DNA of 64,000 bases from an uncultured Desulfuromusa sp. (GCF_963675815.1 NZ_OY776574.1:862001-926000); one strand, 5' to 3'. Positions 18,644 to 27,990 are shown, counted from the first letter of the stretch. Translations and numbers: made by a program. Notes: generated by a model from the sequence alone, not told the origin.

Positions 18644-20323
18644 CTAGACAAACCCCTTATCAATCGGTTTAACATCCTCAATCTGTCCACCAAATATATT
18701 CAGTGCTGATTTCACCAGCGGATGCTCTACAGCATTTTCCCGCAACTTCTTTTTCCGATCACTTTCCTGCTGGGCGCGTTCGGCGTGCAACGACAATGGC
18801 GCTTTCTCCCCATTACCAACTTTTTCAACCTCAACTTTCACCTCCACGGCAAAATATTCAGCCGCCAAAATCTGAATTTCCTGGCGCATTTCACCGTCAG
18901 CTAAACTGAAATACATCTCCGGCATGCCAATCCGCAAACGGGGTAATTCCAACAATAAGACACTTGACTGTTCAAGCAACGAAGAAATCCTGGGCTTACG
19001 ACGATTTCTTACAAAATCAACCAGCCCGGCCCAGTCCTTATCGCCCCTCCCTGTCATGGGTAGCGCAACTGATTGCTCAGACGGAGGTTCCTCAGCCAAA
19101 GGGATATCTGCATGGGGCGGAGCAGCAATATGCTCAACTGGCCTTTCTTCCTGAACCGGAGCAGCAGCAAGTCCAGGGGAAAGTTTTTTCTCCAGATCCT
19201 CCAAACGCTTGATGAGCGTAGCAACCTCAACACCCCTCGGGAGACCGGCCAATTTGACAAGCACCATTTCCATCGTCAACCGTGGATAATTAGAAATAGC
19301 CAGATCAGCTTCGGTGCGGACCAGAATCGCCAATAATCGCTGTAAATCCTCCAGTGCAGCGGGTTCAGCCAGGCTCTTTATTTCCTGCAGCTCAGACTCA
19401 CCAACATCAATGAGATCACCGGGTTGTCCCACCACCTTGACAACAACCAGAGCTCGAACCAATTCAACCAACTGCTGGCAGAACTGCCGAAAAGAATGGC
19501 CATGTTCATCGACTTTCTGCACCAATGCCAGCAACTGTGCAGCGTCTCTCTGCAAAACAGCTCGAATTGCTGCCAGCAACAAAGACCGGCTGACCAACCC
19601 CAGCAAGCTCTGCAATTCCTCATCACTGATTCTATCCCCGCAAAAAGAAATAACCTGATCCAAGGTTGACAAAGCATCGCGCATACTGCCGCCACCACTG
19701 CGAGCAACAATTGTCAGTCCGGAATCTTCAATCTGGATATTCTCCTGATCAGCAATATAGCGTAAACGCGCCTGTAGCGGCACCAGTCCAATTTTTTTAA
19801 AATCAAAACGTTGACAACGAGACAGAATAGTAATGGGAATTTTATGGGGTTCGGTTGTAGCAAAAATGAACTTGGCATGAGCGGGAGGCTCTTCCAGGGT
19901 TTTCAATAAAGCATTGAAAGCGTTTATTGAAAGCATGTGAACTTCATCAATAATAAATATTTTATAACGCGACTGCGACGGCAGATAGCGTATATTTTCA
20001 CGCAGCTCCCTGATATCATCGACCCCGGTATTCGAAGCACCATCGATTTCCAGGACGTCTATCCCCTGTCCCTTGGTGATTTCGAGACAAGAAGGGCACA
20101 CCCCGCAGGGTTGCGTTGTCGGCCCTTCCTGACAATTCAATGCTTTGGCAAAAATCCTTGCAGCTGAGGTCTTACCAACACCGCGAGCACCGGTAAAAAG
20201 AAAAGCATGGTGAACCCGATCAGCAGTGATGGCATTGATCAATGTTTGGCTGACGTGTTCCTGCCCGACCAGATCCTCAAAAAACTGAGGACGCCATTTG
20301 CGAGCAAGAACCTGATAAGACAT
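18644..20323 (-). CDS. dnaX: DNA polymerase III subunit gamma/tau
   Basis: A 559-residue clamp-loader ATPase. It shows the start SYQVLARKWRPQFFEDLVGQEHV, Walker A GARGVGKTS, the four-cysteine zinc module (CGVCPSC), DEVHML Walker B and the sensor SRCQRFDF. A variable linker precedes a C-terminal polymerase-binding region. The ATG at 20323 gives the conserved N-terminus; a longer reading would cross the SRP RNA gene. No slippery A6G-type frameshift site was looked for exhaustively, so whether gamma is made separately is unknown. Confidence 0.96.
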   Translation of the reverse strand: MSYQVLARKWRPQFFEDLVGQEHVSQTLINAITADRVHHAFLFTGARGVGKTSAARIFAKALNCQEGPTTQPCGVCPSCLEITKGQGIDVLEIDGASNTGVDDIRELRENIRYLPSQSRYKIFIIDEVHMLSINAFNALLKTLEEPPAHAKFIFATTEPHKIPITILSRCQRFDFKKIGLVPLQARLRYIADQENIQIEDSGLTIVARSGGGSMRDALSTLDQVISFCGDRISDEELQSLLGLVSRSLLLAAIRAVLQRDAAQLLALVQKVDEHGHSFRQFCQQLVELVRALVVVKVVGQPGDLIDVGESELQEIKSLAEPAALEDLQRLLAILVRTEADLAISNYPRLTMEMVLVKLAGLPRGVEVATLIKRLEDLEKKLSPGLAAAPVQEERPVEHIAAPPHADIPLAEEPPSEQSVALPMTGRGDKDWAGLVDFVRNRRKPRISSLLEQSSVLLLELPRLRIGMPEMYFSLADGEMRQEIQILAAEYFAVEVKVEVEKVGNGEKAPLSLHAERAQQESDRKKKLRENAVEHPLVKSALNIFGGQIEDVKPIDKGFV

Positions 20324-20416
20324 AATAATTCTCCAGAAAAAGCAGCAAAAGAAAGTAGCAAGATAAGGCTGACGGCTGTTTTGCCGGAGACTTGCTACAA
20401 AAAAATTGCCGGCACA

Positions 20417-20525
20417 AGTGACAGCCAGGCACTCCCGCGGCACACGGCCAAAACCGTTACCGCTGCTCCCTTCCGGGCCTGACGGGGTTCGCGGTCGTCC
20501 GTTGCGCGGGACCCGGCTGTCACTT
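20417..20525 (-). ncRNA. ffs: signal recognition particle RNA (4.5S, small type)
   Basis: On the minus strand the 109-base segment folds end to end (AGTGACAGCC pairs with GGCTGTCACT). Its apical part contains the diagnostic SRP core CAGGCCCGGAAGGGAGCAGC. It lies just before dnaX, a frequent location. It would bind Ffh for co-translational membrane targeting. Confidence 0.96.
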
Positions 20526-20609
20526 CTACCGGCAATTGATGACCGGAATCTTAAAAATATATGTTAGTTGCAACGTAGAATTCGAAATCATTTCGAATTA
20601 ACTAGAAAT

Positions 20610-20880
20610 AAGGTCGTGGGGTTGCGGCCCCACTCGACGCCTTCATTTCTTTGGACGTACAAAGAAACGAAGCAAAGAAAAACGCCCGAACTCCTTGCCT
20701 GCCTGCGGCAGGTTTCCTTCATGAGACATCTGCTTTGAGGAGCGACAAAAACTCGCTCCGCTCAAACATTTGCCCCTCTATTTCTCAAATCAAATGTCAC
20801 ATTCCGGCTGCGTCACACGGGAGGTTAAACCAATCTCAAATCAAAAGAAAAACCCACCATTTTGAAACCGTACTATGTCG
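20610..20880. repeat. non-coding, repeat-like intergenic stretch
   Basis: This part of the 500-base gap between ffs and tRNA-Ser has no convincing gene. It contains a hairpin (GTCG-TGGGG ... CCCCA-CTCGAC, about 20612-20637), an A/G-rich AAAGAAACGAAGCAAAGAAA block and a CTGCCTGCGGCAGG palindrome. The same style of sequence is common as dispersed debris in this bacterial group; copies elsewhere in this genome are assumed, not seen. Confidence 0.4.
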
Positions 20881-20902
20881 CCATTCACCGAGCTCGCAAG
20901 AC

Positions 20903-21022
20903 TGATCAAAAATGCTTAGCTGCAAGGCGGACGAAATATACTGAATAAGTCGTACCGTTAGGTACGTCGTTGAAGTAGATTTCGGACAACGCCGCAGATG
21001 AGCGTTTTTCATCAGTCCTAAA
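20903..21022. repeat. long imperfect palindrome (REP/MITE-like element)
   Basis: Two arms of about 44 bases are inverted imperfect copies (one reads AGACTGATCAAAAATGCT, the other, reversed, GGACTGATGAAAAACGCT). They surround a central dyad CGTACCGTTAGGTACG. The element abuts the 3' end of tRNA-Ser. No transposase is encoded nearby. Confidence 0.65.
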
Positions 21023-21027
21023 AACTA

Positions 21028-21115
21028 TGGCGGAGAGGCGGGGATTCGAACCCCGGGTAGCGTTAACTACACCCGCTTTCCAGGCGAGCACCATCGGCCT
21101 CTCGGTCACCTCTCC
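21028..21115 (-). tRNA. tRNA-Ser (anticodon GGA)
   Basis: A complete 88-base class II tRNA on the minus strand. The 7-bp acceptor stem is GGAGAGG/CCTCTCC, the discriminator is G, the anticodon loop CTGGAAA gives GGA (reads UCC/UCU), there is a long variable arm, the T-loop is GGTTCGAATCC, and the 3' CCA is encoded. Confidence 0.96.
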
Positions 21116-21164
21116 GCGAATTGCAGACATTACACTAACAGATTGGAGGCTGTAAAGGGCTTTT

Positions 21165-21452
21165 TCAGCTTTGATCCGTCGCGTAACGTCCGTTGATTCG
21201 ATAGATAAAAGCCAGAATTTCTGCAACAGCTTGAAATAGCTCTGCAGGAACTTCTTCTCCGACAGGGATTTGTCCCAGCACTTCCAATAAATCGGGATCC
21301 TGAACAATGTCAACTCCGGCTTCTTGAGCTGCGGAGATGATCTGTTGCGCCAGATCACCACGACCACCGGCAACAATCTCTGGCGTTGATGTTGGTCGAC
21401 GATCATAACGAAGAGCGACGGCCTGGAGCAAATTCTTGTCCGAATCTCTCAT
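21165..21452 (-). CDS. FlhB C-terminal-domain-like protein (FlhX-type)
   Basis: A 95-residue protein matching the cytoplasmic C-terminal domain of FlhB/EscU export switch proteins (ALRYDRR ... AEEVPAELFQAVAEILAFIY). It lacks the transmembrane part and the NPTH autocleavage motif. Such stand-alone copies often sit beside fliK and can partly replace the FlhB tail in export substrate switching. It starts five bases after the fliK stop, consistent with one operon. Confidence 0.85.
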   Translation of the reverse strand: MRDSDKNLLQAVALRYDRRPTSTPEIVAGGRGDLAQQIISAAQEAGVDIVQDPDLLEVLGQIPVGEEVPAELFQAVAEILAFIYRINGRYATDQS

Positions 21453-21457
21453 AGCAA

Positions 21458-23248
21458 TCAGAGCCTTTCATCCAGAAGATTAAAAGATTCGGGCAACAGC
21501 CGTTCCTGTAGCTGTCGAGCGGGTAGTTTTGCATTGGAATCAAAACTGACTCCCTGCAAGACAACCGCTTCCAGCGATTCTTTTAATTCTTCAGCACAAT
21601 GCTTTAAATAGTCCATCTTCCCCCGATCTTCACACGCTAATCGCAGATGTAACCCCTGCTTTTCATAGAGCATGTCAATACGAAGATTCCCCAGTGCGGA
21701 TAAACGCAGTGACAATGACAGCTGCAAATGAGGTTCATCCTCCTCGGCATGCTTGCTGTTTTCATGAGTCTGTTTTTCCGCCAGCAAATAGCCTTCCTCC
21801 AGCTCCTCGAAAGGTAAAGGTAAAAACGCCACCTGCTCTTCTGCCAGCCGTGCCTTACATAACTGGAATAGCTCAATACGATGCAGCGGCTCCTTCACTT
21901 CTCCCCCTATGTCCTTCTGTAGATCCAACAAACTTAATTTTAAACTATTCAGAGCATCTCTTTTCTTTCCCTGCAACAATTCAGCTTCGAGGTGAAACCC
22001 GAACAGTTGTGACAACAACCCAAGTTGCCGCCCCTGAGGAATACTGGGCCGTTGTGCAACCAACTGCTCCAATTGGCTGACCATGACTTCAAAACCGGGA
22101 AGCGCCTCTGATAACGTCTGCGGCAACCGCCCCAAGCGGCTGAGCAGCCCTTCCAGACGGCCCAGCAATTCAGGCGCTATGCTTTGTTGGTTCTCCTGCC
22201 GCAGCTGTACCTGAGACAGGAGTTGTTTTATCTCGGTTGACAAAACCGGCAAGCCATCCCCACTTTTTGCCCTGGGCACTGCGTCCACCACCTCAGAATT
22301 CAGTGAAAAAGGCCGTTTTGCATCAGCAGGCCCCACAATCTCGGGGGCCCGCCTCACAGAAGAAGCAGGTATATCTCCCGTGATTTGCTTATCTATCTGA
22401 ACGAGAATGCGTGTCACTTCGCCAGACAATTGTGGAGACACTCTGGGGTGCTGTTGAATTTGATTCAGAACGCTAACCAGAAGTTGACGCTGTGATATCA
22501 TGAGTTGCGGCAACTGTGGAGTTTGCTGCAGTGGGGCTAAAAGATTTCGGGTTGTCACATACCAACTTTTTGGCAAAGGGATATCGATCTCTTTTGGCAA
22601 CAAAGATAACTGATTTTGCAAATCCTTGATGACCCGCATAAAAATCGGGGACACTCCCGGAGAGGTATGCTGTTCACCACCCTGCATTTTAAGTGATTGA
22701 GAAAATTGAAGCGGAAGTAAAAGATCATTGTCCACAACTGCCTTTTCTCCAACAGACAGCTGCTTCAGTTGCGCCACGATCCTGGTTATCTGTTCATCAA
22801 GCTGAACAGAAACCCCCGAAGTAGACTTCAAGATCTGCTGCAGCTGATGAGAAACTTTCAAGGATGCTGCTGATTCCAGCCCTTGCCTTTGCTGTTCCTG
22901 TAAGCGGACAACCAGCTGATTCCAGTCAAACGGGCGTGTCAGCAACGGCAAAGATTGACTCAATCTATCGTCCAAAGGGTTCAACAGAACCTTGAGCTCC
23001 AACTGCGGCTGAGTTTGCACAACTTGCAGATTCACTTTCTGGCCAATCTGCAGCTCCCTCTCTCCCTGCGCCAGATAAAGCTGACGGTTGATCTCCAGAA
23101 CAATCTGGTCCAGCTCCCTATTAACAACCATGCCCCGCAACATTTGTCCTGGACTAAAATCAAACACCCCTCCCTCAATACTATTCCCCGAAAGGGGAGG
23201 AGCGGTAACAAACAAATTTGTCGGCATTTTTGAATTCACTGTTGTCAT
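21458..23248 (-). CDS. fliK: flagellar hook-length control protein FliK
   Basis: A 596-residue, glutamine-rich, low-complexity protein whose C-terminal 90 residues (LSALGNLRIDMLYEKQGLHLRLACED ... LKESLEAVVLQGV) match the conserved FliK hook-length domain that talks to FlhB. The long variable middle acts as the molecular ruler in this family. The ATG at 23248 gives MTTVNSKMPTN. A weak sigma-28-like TAAA-N15-GTCGAAAA lies directly upstream, but it would place the mRNA start almost at the ATG. Confidence 0.85.
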   Translation of the reverse strand: MTTVNSKMPTNLFVTAPPLSGNSIEGGVFDFSPGQMLRGMVVNRELDQIVLEINRQLYLAQGERELQIGQKVNLQVVQTQPQLELKVLLNPLDDRLSQSLPLLTRPFDWNQLVVRLQEQQRQGLESAASLKVSHQLQQILKSTSGVSVQLDEQITRIVAQLKQLSVGEKAVVDNDLLLPLQFSQSLKMQGGEQHTSPGVSPIFMRVIKDLQNQLSLLPKEIDIPLPKSWYVTTRNLLAPLQQTPQLPQLMISQRQLLVSVLNQIQQHPRVSPQLSGEVTRILVQIDKQITGDIPASSVRRAPEIVGPADAKRPFSLNSEVVDAVPRAKSGDGLPVLSTEIKQLLSQVQLRQENQQSIAPELLGRLEGLLSRLGRLPQTLSEALPGFEVMVSQLEQLVAQRPSIPQGRQLGLLSQLFGFHLEAELLQGKKRDALNSLKLSLLDLQKDIGGEVKEPLHRIELFQLCKARLAEEQVAFLPLPFEELEEGYLLAEKQTHENSKHAEEDEPHLQLSLSLRLSALGNLRIDMLYEKQGLHLRLACEDRGKMDYLKHCAEELKESLEAVVLQGVSFDSNAKLPARQLQERLLPESFNLLDERL

Positions 23249-23456
23249 GGAAGCTTTTCGACCTTTAGAAAACAAAGTTTACTTTTCAAAATATAGCACG
23301 AATCATGAAATGGCCTTAGAGATGATTCGAAAGCACTCATTCCAGCCATCGTCAAAAAACCGACAAGAATCAGCAGAGCAGATAAAAAACACCTTCTCCT
23401 CCGTCATAAAATCGACAGATAAAACATAACACACTGATATTAAACAACTTATTGTC

Positions 23457-23473
23457 TTGGCACACAATTCGCT
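23457..23473 (+). promoter_or_regulatory. sigma-54 (-24/-12) promoter before the diguanylate cyclase gene
   Basis: TTGGCAC-ACAAT-TCGCT has the GG and GC dinucleotides at the required spacing. Transcription would start near 23484, 80 bases before the gene. The rest of the 317-base gap between fliK and this gene shows nothing clear. Confidence 0.6.
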
Positions 23474-23565
23474 AAAGAGACAACATAGATGCGTCCAAGA
23501 CAGAAATTCGGATTGTCATAAAAAACAGCTAAAGAGTATCTAATGATAGGTCGAAAGTAGAGAAT

Positions 23566-24591
23566 ATGAATAATATAATCGATATTTCTGAGGGGCAGAA
23601 GGGCAACAATGTGATGAATTCAACAGCTTTGATTATTGCCAGTAATAAAAGTAAAAAGGCTCAATTAATCAATCACCTCACAGCAACTGGTCTTTTTCAG
23701 CAGATCAAGCCCCTGGAATCCTCAGCGGATCTCTTCCAGCACCTAAAATCAAAACCGGCAGACATGGTTTGCTGGGCCATTGAGAAAAAAAGCCGAAAAG
23801 CCGACTGGATCAACAAACTCCACTCCAATGAAAAATGGCACGACCTGCCATTGATTGCCTTCGCGGAAGATCAGCAAGGACTACTCAACGGATTTCAGCT
23901 TGGAGCCAGCGATTCTGTTCACGTTGAAATTGACCCGATCGAGTTAAGCGCTCGCATGAACCGCCACCTTGAACGCTGGCAACGCCTTCTGGAACTGCGC
24001 CAAAGTAAAGAGCAGTTACAAAAAATGGCATTAACAGATCCACTGACAAAACTCGGCAACCGCGCCACTTTTGACATGAGCATCAAACAGGCAGCTGCAT
24101 GCTCACAACGCTCAGGAGTCCCCTACTCACTGTTGATGATAGATTTGGACCATTTCAAGAAATTTAATGACTCCTACGGTCATCAAGCCGGTGATTCAGT
24201 GCTGCGTCTGGTTGCTGACGCGATCCGGAATTCTGCTAGAAATGCGGATATCTGCTGCCGTTATGGCGGAGAAGAATTTGCTGTCATCCTTCCAGACACC
24301 AAAGGCAATAATGCTGAAGTCCTCGCCGCACGAATCCATAAACAGGTGGCAAAAGTTTCTTGCAAACAACCCTCTGGACGGATGCCTATCACCGTCAGTA
24401 TCGGCATCAGTTGCGCCAACAGAAGTAGCAACATTCATCCAGCCCAGTTAATTGAAGAAGCTGACCAGGCCCTCTACCAGGCCAAAAAACACGGCCGGAA
24501 TCGAACTGAGATCTGGCAGGCTGAAGATATTATGTCCAGGGTCCCGTTCAACTATATCTCAACAGAACAACTCGCTTTTGGAACCTATTAA
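23566..24591 (+). CDS. diguanylate cyclase (GGDEF) with degenerate receiver domain
   Basis: A 341-residue protein that should make cyclic di-GMP. Residues 1-125 resemble a response-regulator receiver, but the position expected for the phosphoacceptor aspartate (MVCWAIE) has none. The GGDEF domain has DPLTKLGNR, the catalytic GGEEF at 234-238, and an intact RxxD inhibitory site (Arg225-Asp228), so product feedback is expected. It may instead start at Met17. It is the only plus-strand gene amid flagellar genes and has its own sigma-54 promoter, suggesting a role in motility or surface behaviour. Confidence 0.9.
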   Translation: MNNIIDISEGQKGNNVMNSTALIIASNKSKKAQLINHLTATGLFQQIKPLESSADLFQHLKSKPADMVCWAIEKKSRKADWINKLHSNEKWHDLPLIAFAEDQQGLLNGFQLGASDSVHVEIDPIELSARMNRHLERWQRLLELRQSKEQLQKMALTDPLTKLGNRATFDMSIKQAAACSQRSGVPYSLLMIDLDHFKKFNDSYGHQAGDSVLRLVADAIRNSARNADICCRYGGEEFAVILPDTKGNNAEVLAARIHKQVAKVSCKQPSGRMPITVSIGISCANRSSNIHPAQLIEEADQALYQAKKHGRNRTEIWQAEDIMSRVPFNYISTEQLAFGTY

Positions 24592-24598
24592 ATGCAAA

Positions 24599-24628
24599 AT
24601 GGGGACAGAATATAAATTCTGACCCCAT
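24599..24628. repeat. REP-like palindrome
   Basis: ATGGGGACAGAAT and ATTCTGACCCCAT form a near-perfect 30-base palindrome just after the diguanylate cyclase stop. The type is typical of REP elements mobilised by TnpA-REP (RAYT) transposases in proteobacteria; none is encoded here. It may also end transcription. Confidence 0.55.
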
Positions 24629-24693
24629 CGGATGACAAAACCTGAGCCGTTCCAAGATTATTCCATCTCACTAAATCAGCAGAACTCCTATTT

Positions 24694-25359
24694 TCAAGAA
24701 ACCGTTCCACCTAAAAGTTTTACTTTTAAACGTAATTGTTTTCGCTGCTCAGCAAGACAGTAAGCAATAATTGCGTCTTGGTCTTCATCCTCAATATCGA
24801 CAAATGTCAACGCAAGCTGCCGACCTCCCTTGTCGTCATAATTAGCAACAACCTCACCGACACATTCAACAACCGCAGGCTGTGGTGAATCAATGACTAT
24901 TTCCAATCCGAGCCTGGTCCCGGCTTTAATTTCCTCCGAAACCGGCAGCCGCAAGCCACCCCCGCTGATATTAACAGGAGTCTGTACCGACTTGGCTGAC
25001 GGATGCTCATCATCAATCGTCCAATAGCTGACTGACAAATCCGCATCAACACGAAAATAGCCACGTTTTTGAATATAGGCAAAAGATTCAACCATCTCAA
25101 GCAACAGTTTTGCTTCCTCCTCTGCAGAGACAACCTTCGCTTTAATGGATTTCGTTTCCCCGGCAACATCAAAAGTTACCAGACAAAATTCTTCGGGATC
25201 CAAAAGTTCCGGATGCAACTGATCAGGGAGGAAAGTGACTTCAAACTGGGGAGAGGTCGTTGTCTTGGCAACGGCATCTAGGGATAACTTACTACCAGCA
25301 AGTTGAGGCAGGGAAACCTTAACAACCCGGTAATCTTTTAATTGGTTCAGCACAGACAT
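24694..25359 (-). CDS. PilZ-domain cyclic di-GMP receptor (YcgR-like)
   Basis: A 221-residue protein with an N-terminal YcgR-like flagellar brake region (about 1-100) and a C-terminal PilZ domain. The c-di-GMP ligands are visible: RGYFR (RxxxR) at the domain start and NISGGG (the D/N-x-S-x-x-G motif with Asn). YcgR-type proteins slow or steer the flagellar motor when c-di-GMP rises. It faces the diguanylate cyclase gene, convergent with it, and the two probably act together. Confidence 0.88.
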   Translation of the reverse strand: MSVLNQLKDYRVVKVSLPQLAGSKLSLDAVAKTTTSPQFEVTFLPDQLHPELLDPEEFCLVTFDVAGETKSIKAKVVSAEEEAKLLLEMVESFAYIQKRGYFRVDADLSVSYWTIDDEHPSAKSVQTPVNISGGGLRLPVSEEIKAGTRLGLEIVIDSPQPAVVECVGEVVANYDDKGGRQLALTFVDIEDEDQDAIIAYCLAEQRKQLRLKVKLLGGTVS

Positions 25360-25405
25360 TACAGCACCCCTGGAAGATTTATAGCATCAAAACTGCGGGC
25401 TGGAC

Positions 25406-25804
25406 TTATCCAACTCCCCTAGCAAATTGTTTGTGCTTGACAGGAGCCTGATGATATCCGGAAACAGCCACACGCCCACTTTTGATCTGAGTGATTTCAT
25501 TGGCAGTAACGGCCATCATGCCACGGATTCTTGGTAATAGCAAATGATTCAACTCGACGATTTTCTCGAGCAGACGGGTCCGTTCCAGAAACAACGGATG
25601 ATTTTGCCAATAGGTTGACGTATGGGGGAAAATCTCCAGAAAAATTCGGTCATTCAGCCCCGCTTCATCCTGCAACTCCTGCAGTCTCTCAGTATAGCGA
25701 TGCAGTTTTTCAGGATCAGACTTCAACAACAGTTGATCAAGCTGACCCGCATGCTCAATGATCTGCTTGTACTGCTCTATTGATTTTTTTAGGCATGTCT
25801 CCAT
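25406..25804 (-). CDS. small helical flagellar-cluster protein (FliT/FlgN-like in position)
   Basis: A 132-residue, mostly helical protein with heptad-like leucines in its first 60 residues and no membrane segment or motif I recognise. Position, after fliD-fliS, and size match export chaperones such as FliT, but sequence support is weak. The ATG at 25804 gives METCLKKSIEQYKQII. Confidence 0.5.
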   Translation of the reverse strand: METCLKKSIEQYKQIIEHAGQLDQLLLKSDPEKLHRYTERLQELQDEAGLNDRIFLEIFPHTSTYWQNHPLFLERTRLLEKIVELNHLLLPRIRGMMAVTANEITQIKSGRVAVSGYHQAPVKHKQFARGVG

Positions 25805-25939
25805 AAAACAACCTTCAAATAATCTTCCATTTATCGTGTAACAACCACTCGCAGCAAAAGAGAGGGTGAGGAGTCAAAACAAAAACCACAAAGAGATTTT
25901 TCCTCATCTGATCCCCGTTGAAAAAGGGTTACAAATTTT

Positions 25940-26365
25940 TCAGAATGAAGCCGCAACATGTCTGACTTCCGGTTCAGACTTTGATACCTGCTGAGTCCTG
26001 TTGATCTCAATAGCTTCAACCCAGGTTTCCCGCAGACCGATCAAGAGATCTTCAACCGTTTCCAGAGCCTTACGATCATTTTTGACATTCGCACTGGTTA
26101 ATTCACGCATCATGAAAGAATAGAGAGCATCCAGATCAGTCGCGATCTCACCACCAACGTCATGATTGAGAGTATTGGAAAACTCGCTGATAATCGCCAT
26201 GGCACGACTGATTTTTTCTGCCTGAACTGTTCGTTTTCCCTCATCCATTGCATGAATCGCCTGACGACAGAAACGAATTGAACCGTCGTAGAGGAGGATC
26301 AGAATCCGTTCAGGAGAAGCATTTAAAATCTGATTATTCTGGTATTGGTTCATATAGGCATTCAT
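25940..26365 (-). CDS. fliS: flagellin export chaperone FliS
   Basis: A 141-residue FliS with the family start (NAYMNQYQNNQILNASPERILILLYDGSIRFCRQA) and helical core. It binds the flagellin C-terminus to keep it unfolded before export. Its start overlaps the last base of fliD, so the two are translationally coupled. About 135 bases without features follow before the next gene. Confidence 0.95.
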   Translation of the reverse strand: MNAYMNQYQNNQILNASPERILILLYDGSIRFCRQAIHAMDEGKRTVQAEKISRAMAIISEFSNTLNHDVGGEIATDLDALYSFMMRELTSANVKNDRKALETVEDLLIGLRETWVEAIEINRTQQVSKSEPEVRHVAASF

Positions 26366-27990
26366 TAGTTATTTCCCGTCATCATATTTGTGAGCATATC
26401 CATTTGTTGGGTCAAAAAAGCGCTCTGATTGTTCATACCACTGATTAGCTCTTCAAGCGCAGTATATTGCCGACGCATGGTCTCTTCTCTCTGAGCCAAC
26501 CTAACTTCAATCTGCTCAATCCGATTGTCGATCCTCTTAAGATTCGATTCAGTGCTTTTTTTAGTTCCGGCCAAAACACCATCAATGGAATCAGTGATGC
26601 CTTCTAAATAATTCTGGAATTTGACTGCAACACCGTCAGCACCATCTTCACCTACGAGCAACTTTTCAACATCTGCGAGGTTATTTTGGATCGCTTCTGT
26701 CAACATCTCATCATCAAGCTCCAAAGTTCCATCTTTTTGTGTTTTTAACCCCAACTGAGATAACGCGGCAAAACTACCACTGTTATCAATCGTTGTCGTC
26801 AATAAATTCTGGAGTCGTCGTTTAATAACACCAACCCCAGAATCCCCGTTTAAAACTCCGCCTGAAGAACCGTTGATTGTTGATTGAGAATTAATAAAAG
26901 ATGCAACAGAATTGTAGCCCTTAACAAAAGACTGAATTTGCGACTTTATTGCCGCCTCATCAATACCAACGGAAACAACTGTTGTCGTTCCCTCCTCAGC
27001 CTTGACCAGATCAAGATTCAAACCCGGAATAGCCTCAGTCAACGTATTGCTGTCAGAATAAATATCAATGTTATCAACACGGATATGAGCTTGTGTCGCA
27101 GACTGTGTCTCGACCAAATTCAAGGGGGAATAGTTGCTGCCGCTCAAAGCCGTTGACGCAATCGACTCACCATCGCTGAGGGAAAGAATAAAGTTGTCCC
27201 CATCAGCAACAACTGAGGCAGTTACACCTGTGGTCAGGGCTTCAGCATTAATCGCTTCCATAATACTGGTCAGAGAATTAGCCTCATCACTAAGAGTAAT
27301 AATATCACCGGTAGAAAGACTCAGAGTTCCACTGCCAAAAATCTCAGCGTCCTGATCCGAAAAACCTCCAGCTTCTAACTGGCCGCTGACATCGCCATCA
27401 TAATTTGACAATGTCGATGTCAGCGTAAATCCGGAAGCAACATTTTCACCGGTTAAAACCAATCGGTAGGGGCTATCCGTCCCATCATTAATAATCGATG
27501 CGTTGACGCCTGCATCAGCATCGTTAATCGCCTGCATAACTCCTTCAAGAGAATTATTCGTCTCATCAATGGTAATGGTCACAGCCTCGTTGTCACCAAC
27601 GGTCAAAGTTAATTCACCAGAAGCAAAACCCTGGGCAAACTTATCTGCATACCCTTGAGAAACATCTTTCTGCACTTGGGCCAGAGCAAGAACTTCAACC
27701 TGATAGTTGGTATTTGGCAGGGCATCATTTTCGGCATCGACACTGAAGAAATCTTGACTGGTTGAATTTACTGATTTCTTCATCAGATCATCAGACGAGC
27801 CAAGATTTTCTATGCTGGTAAGAAAAGTTTTCAGATTGCCATCTAATGTGGTGTAAGCATCTTGCCGTTTGGTAAACCAGCTTCGGTCCGCTTCCAGACG
27901 ATCAACCGGTTGACGCTCAATTTTCATCAACTGCTCAATAATGGCGTTGGAATCCAAGCTTGTTGCTAAACCACTAAATGATATGGACAT
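26365..27990 (-). CDS. fliD: flagellar filament cap protein FliD (HAP2)
   Basis: A 541-residue cap protein. The N-terminal FliD domain starts ISFSGLATSLDSNAIIEQLMKIE. The centre has two flagellin-IN-type repeats (TLTVGDNEAVTITIDETNNSLEGVMQAIN; LSTGDIITLSDEANSLTSIMEAIN). The C-terminal coiled-coil holds the pentamer at the filament tip. It lies between flaG and fliS in one direction, the usual late-flagellar arrangement. Confidence 0.95.
   Translation of the reverse strand: MSISFSGLATSLDSNAIIEQLMKIERQPVDRLEADRSWFTKRQDAYTTLDGNLKTFLTSIENLGSSDDLMKKSVNSTSQDFFSVDAENDALPNTNYQVEVLALAQVQKDVSQGYADKFAQGFASGELTLTVGDNEAVTITIDETNNSLEGVMQAINDADAGVNASIINDGTDSPYRLVLTGENVASGFTLTSTLSNYDGDVSGQLEAGGFSDQDAEIFGSGTLSLSTGDIITLSDEANSLTSIMEAINAEALTTGVTASVVADGDNFILSLSDGESIASTALSGSNYSPLNLVETQSATQAHIRVDNIDIYSDSNTLTEAIPGLNLDLVKAEEGTTTVVSVGIDEAAIKSQIQSFVKGYNSVASFINSQSTINGSSGGVLNGDSGVGVIKRRLQNLLTTTIDNSGSFAALSQLGLKTQKDGTLELDDEMLTEAIQNNLADVEKLLVGEDGADGVAVKFQNYLEGITDSIDGVLAGTKKSTESNLKRIDNRIEQIEVRLAQREETMRRQYTALEELISGMNNQSAFLTQQMDMLTNMMTGNN

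Noticed and set aside
20324..20443. An extension of dnaX into the SRP RNA gene
   Set aside because: The extra residues overlap the conserved ffs gene and match nothing; the ATG at 20323 fits DnaX.
20906..21406. A 166-codon open frame across the palindrome and tRNA
   Set aside because: It crosses a tRNA gene, a repeat and the FlhB-like gene on the same strand; no protein-like composition.
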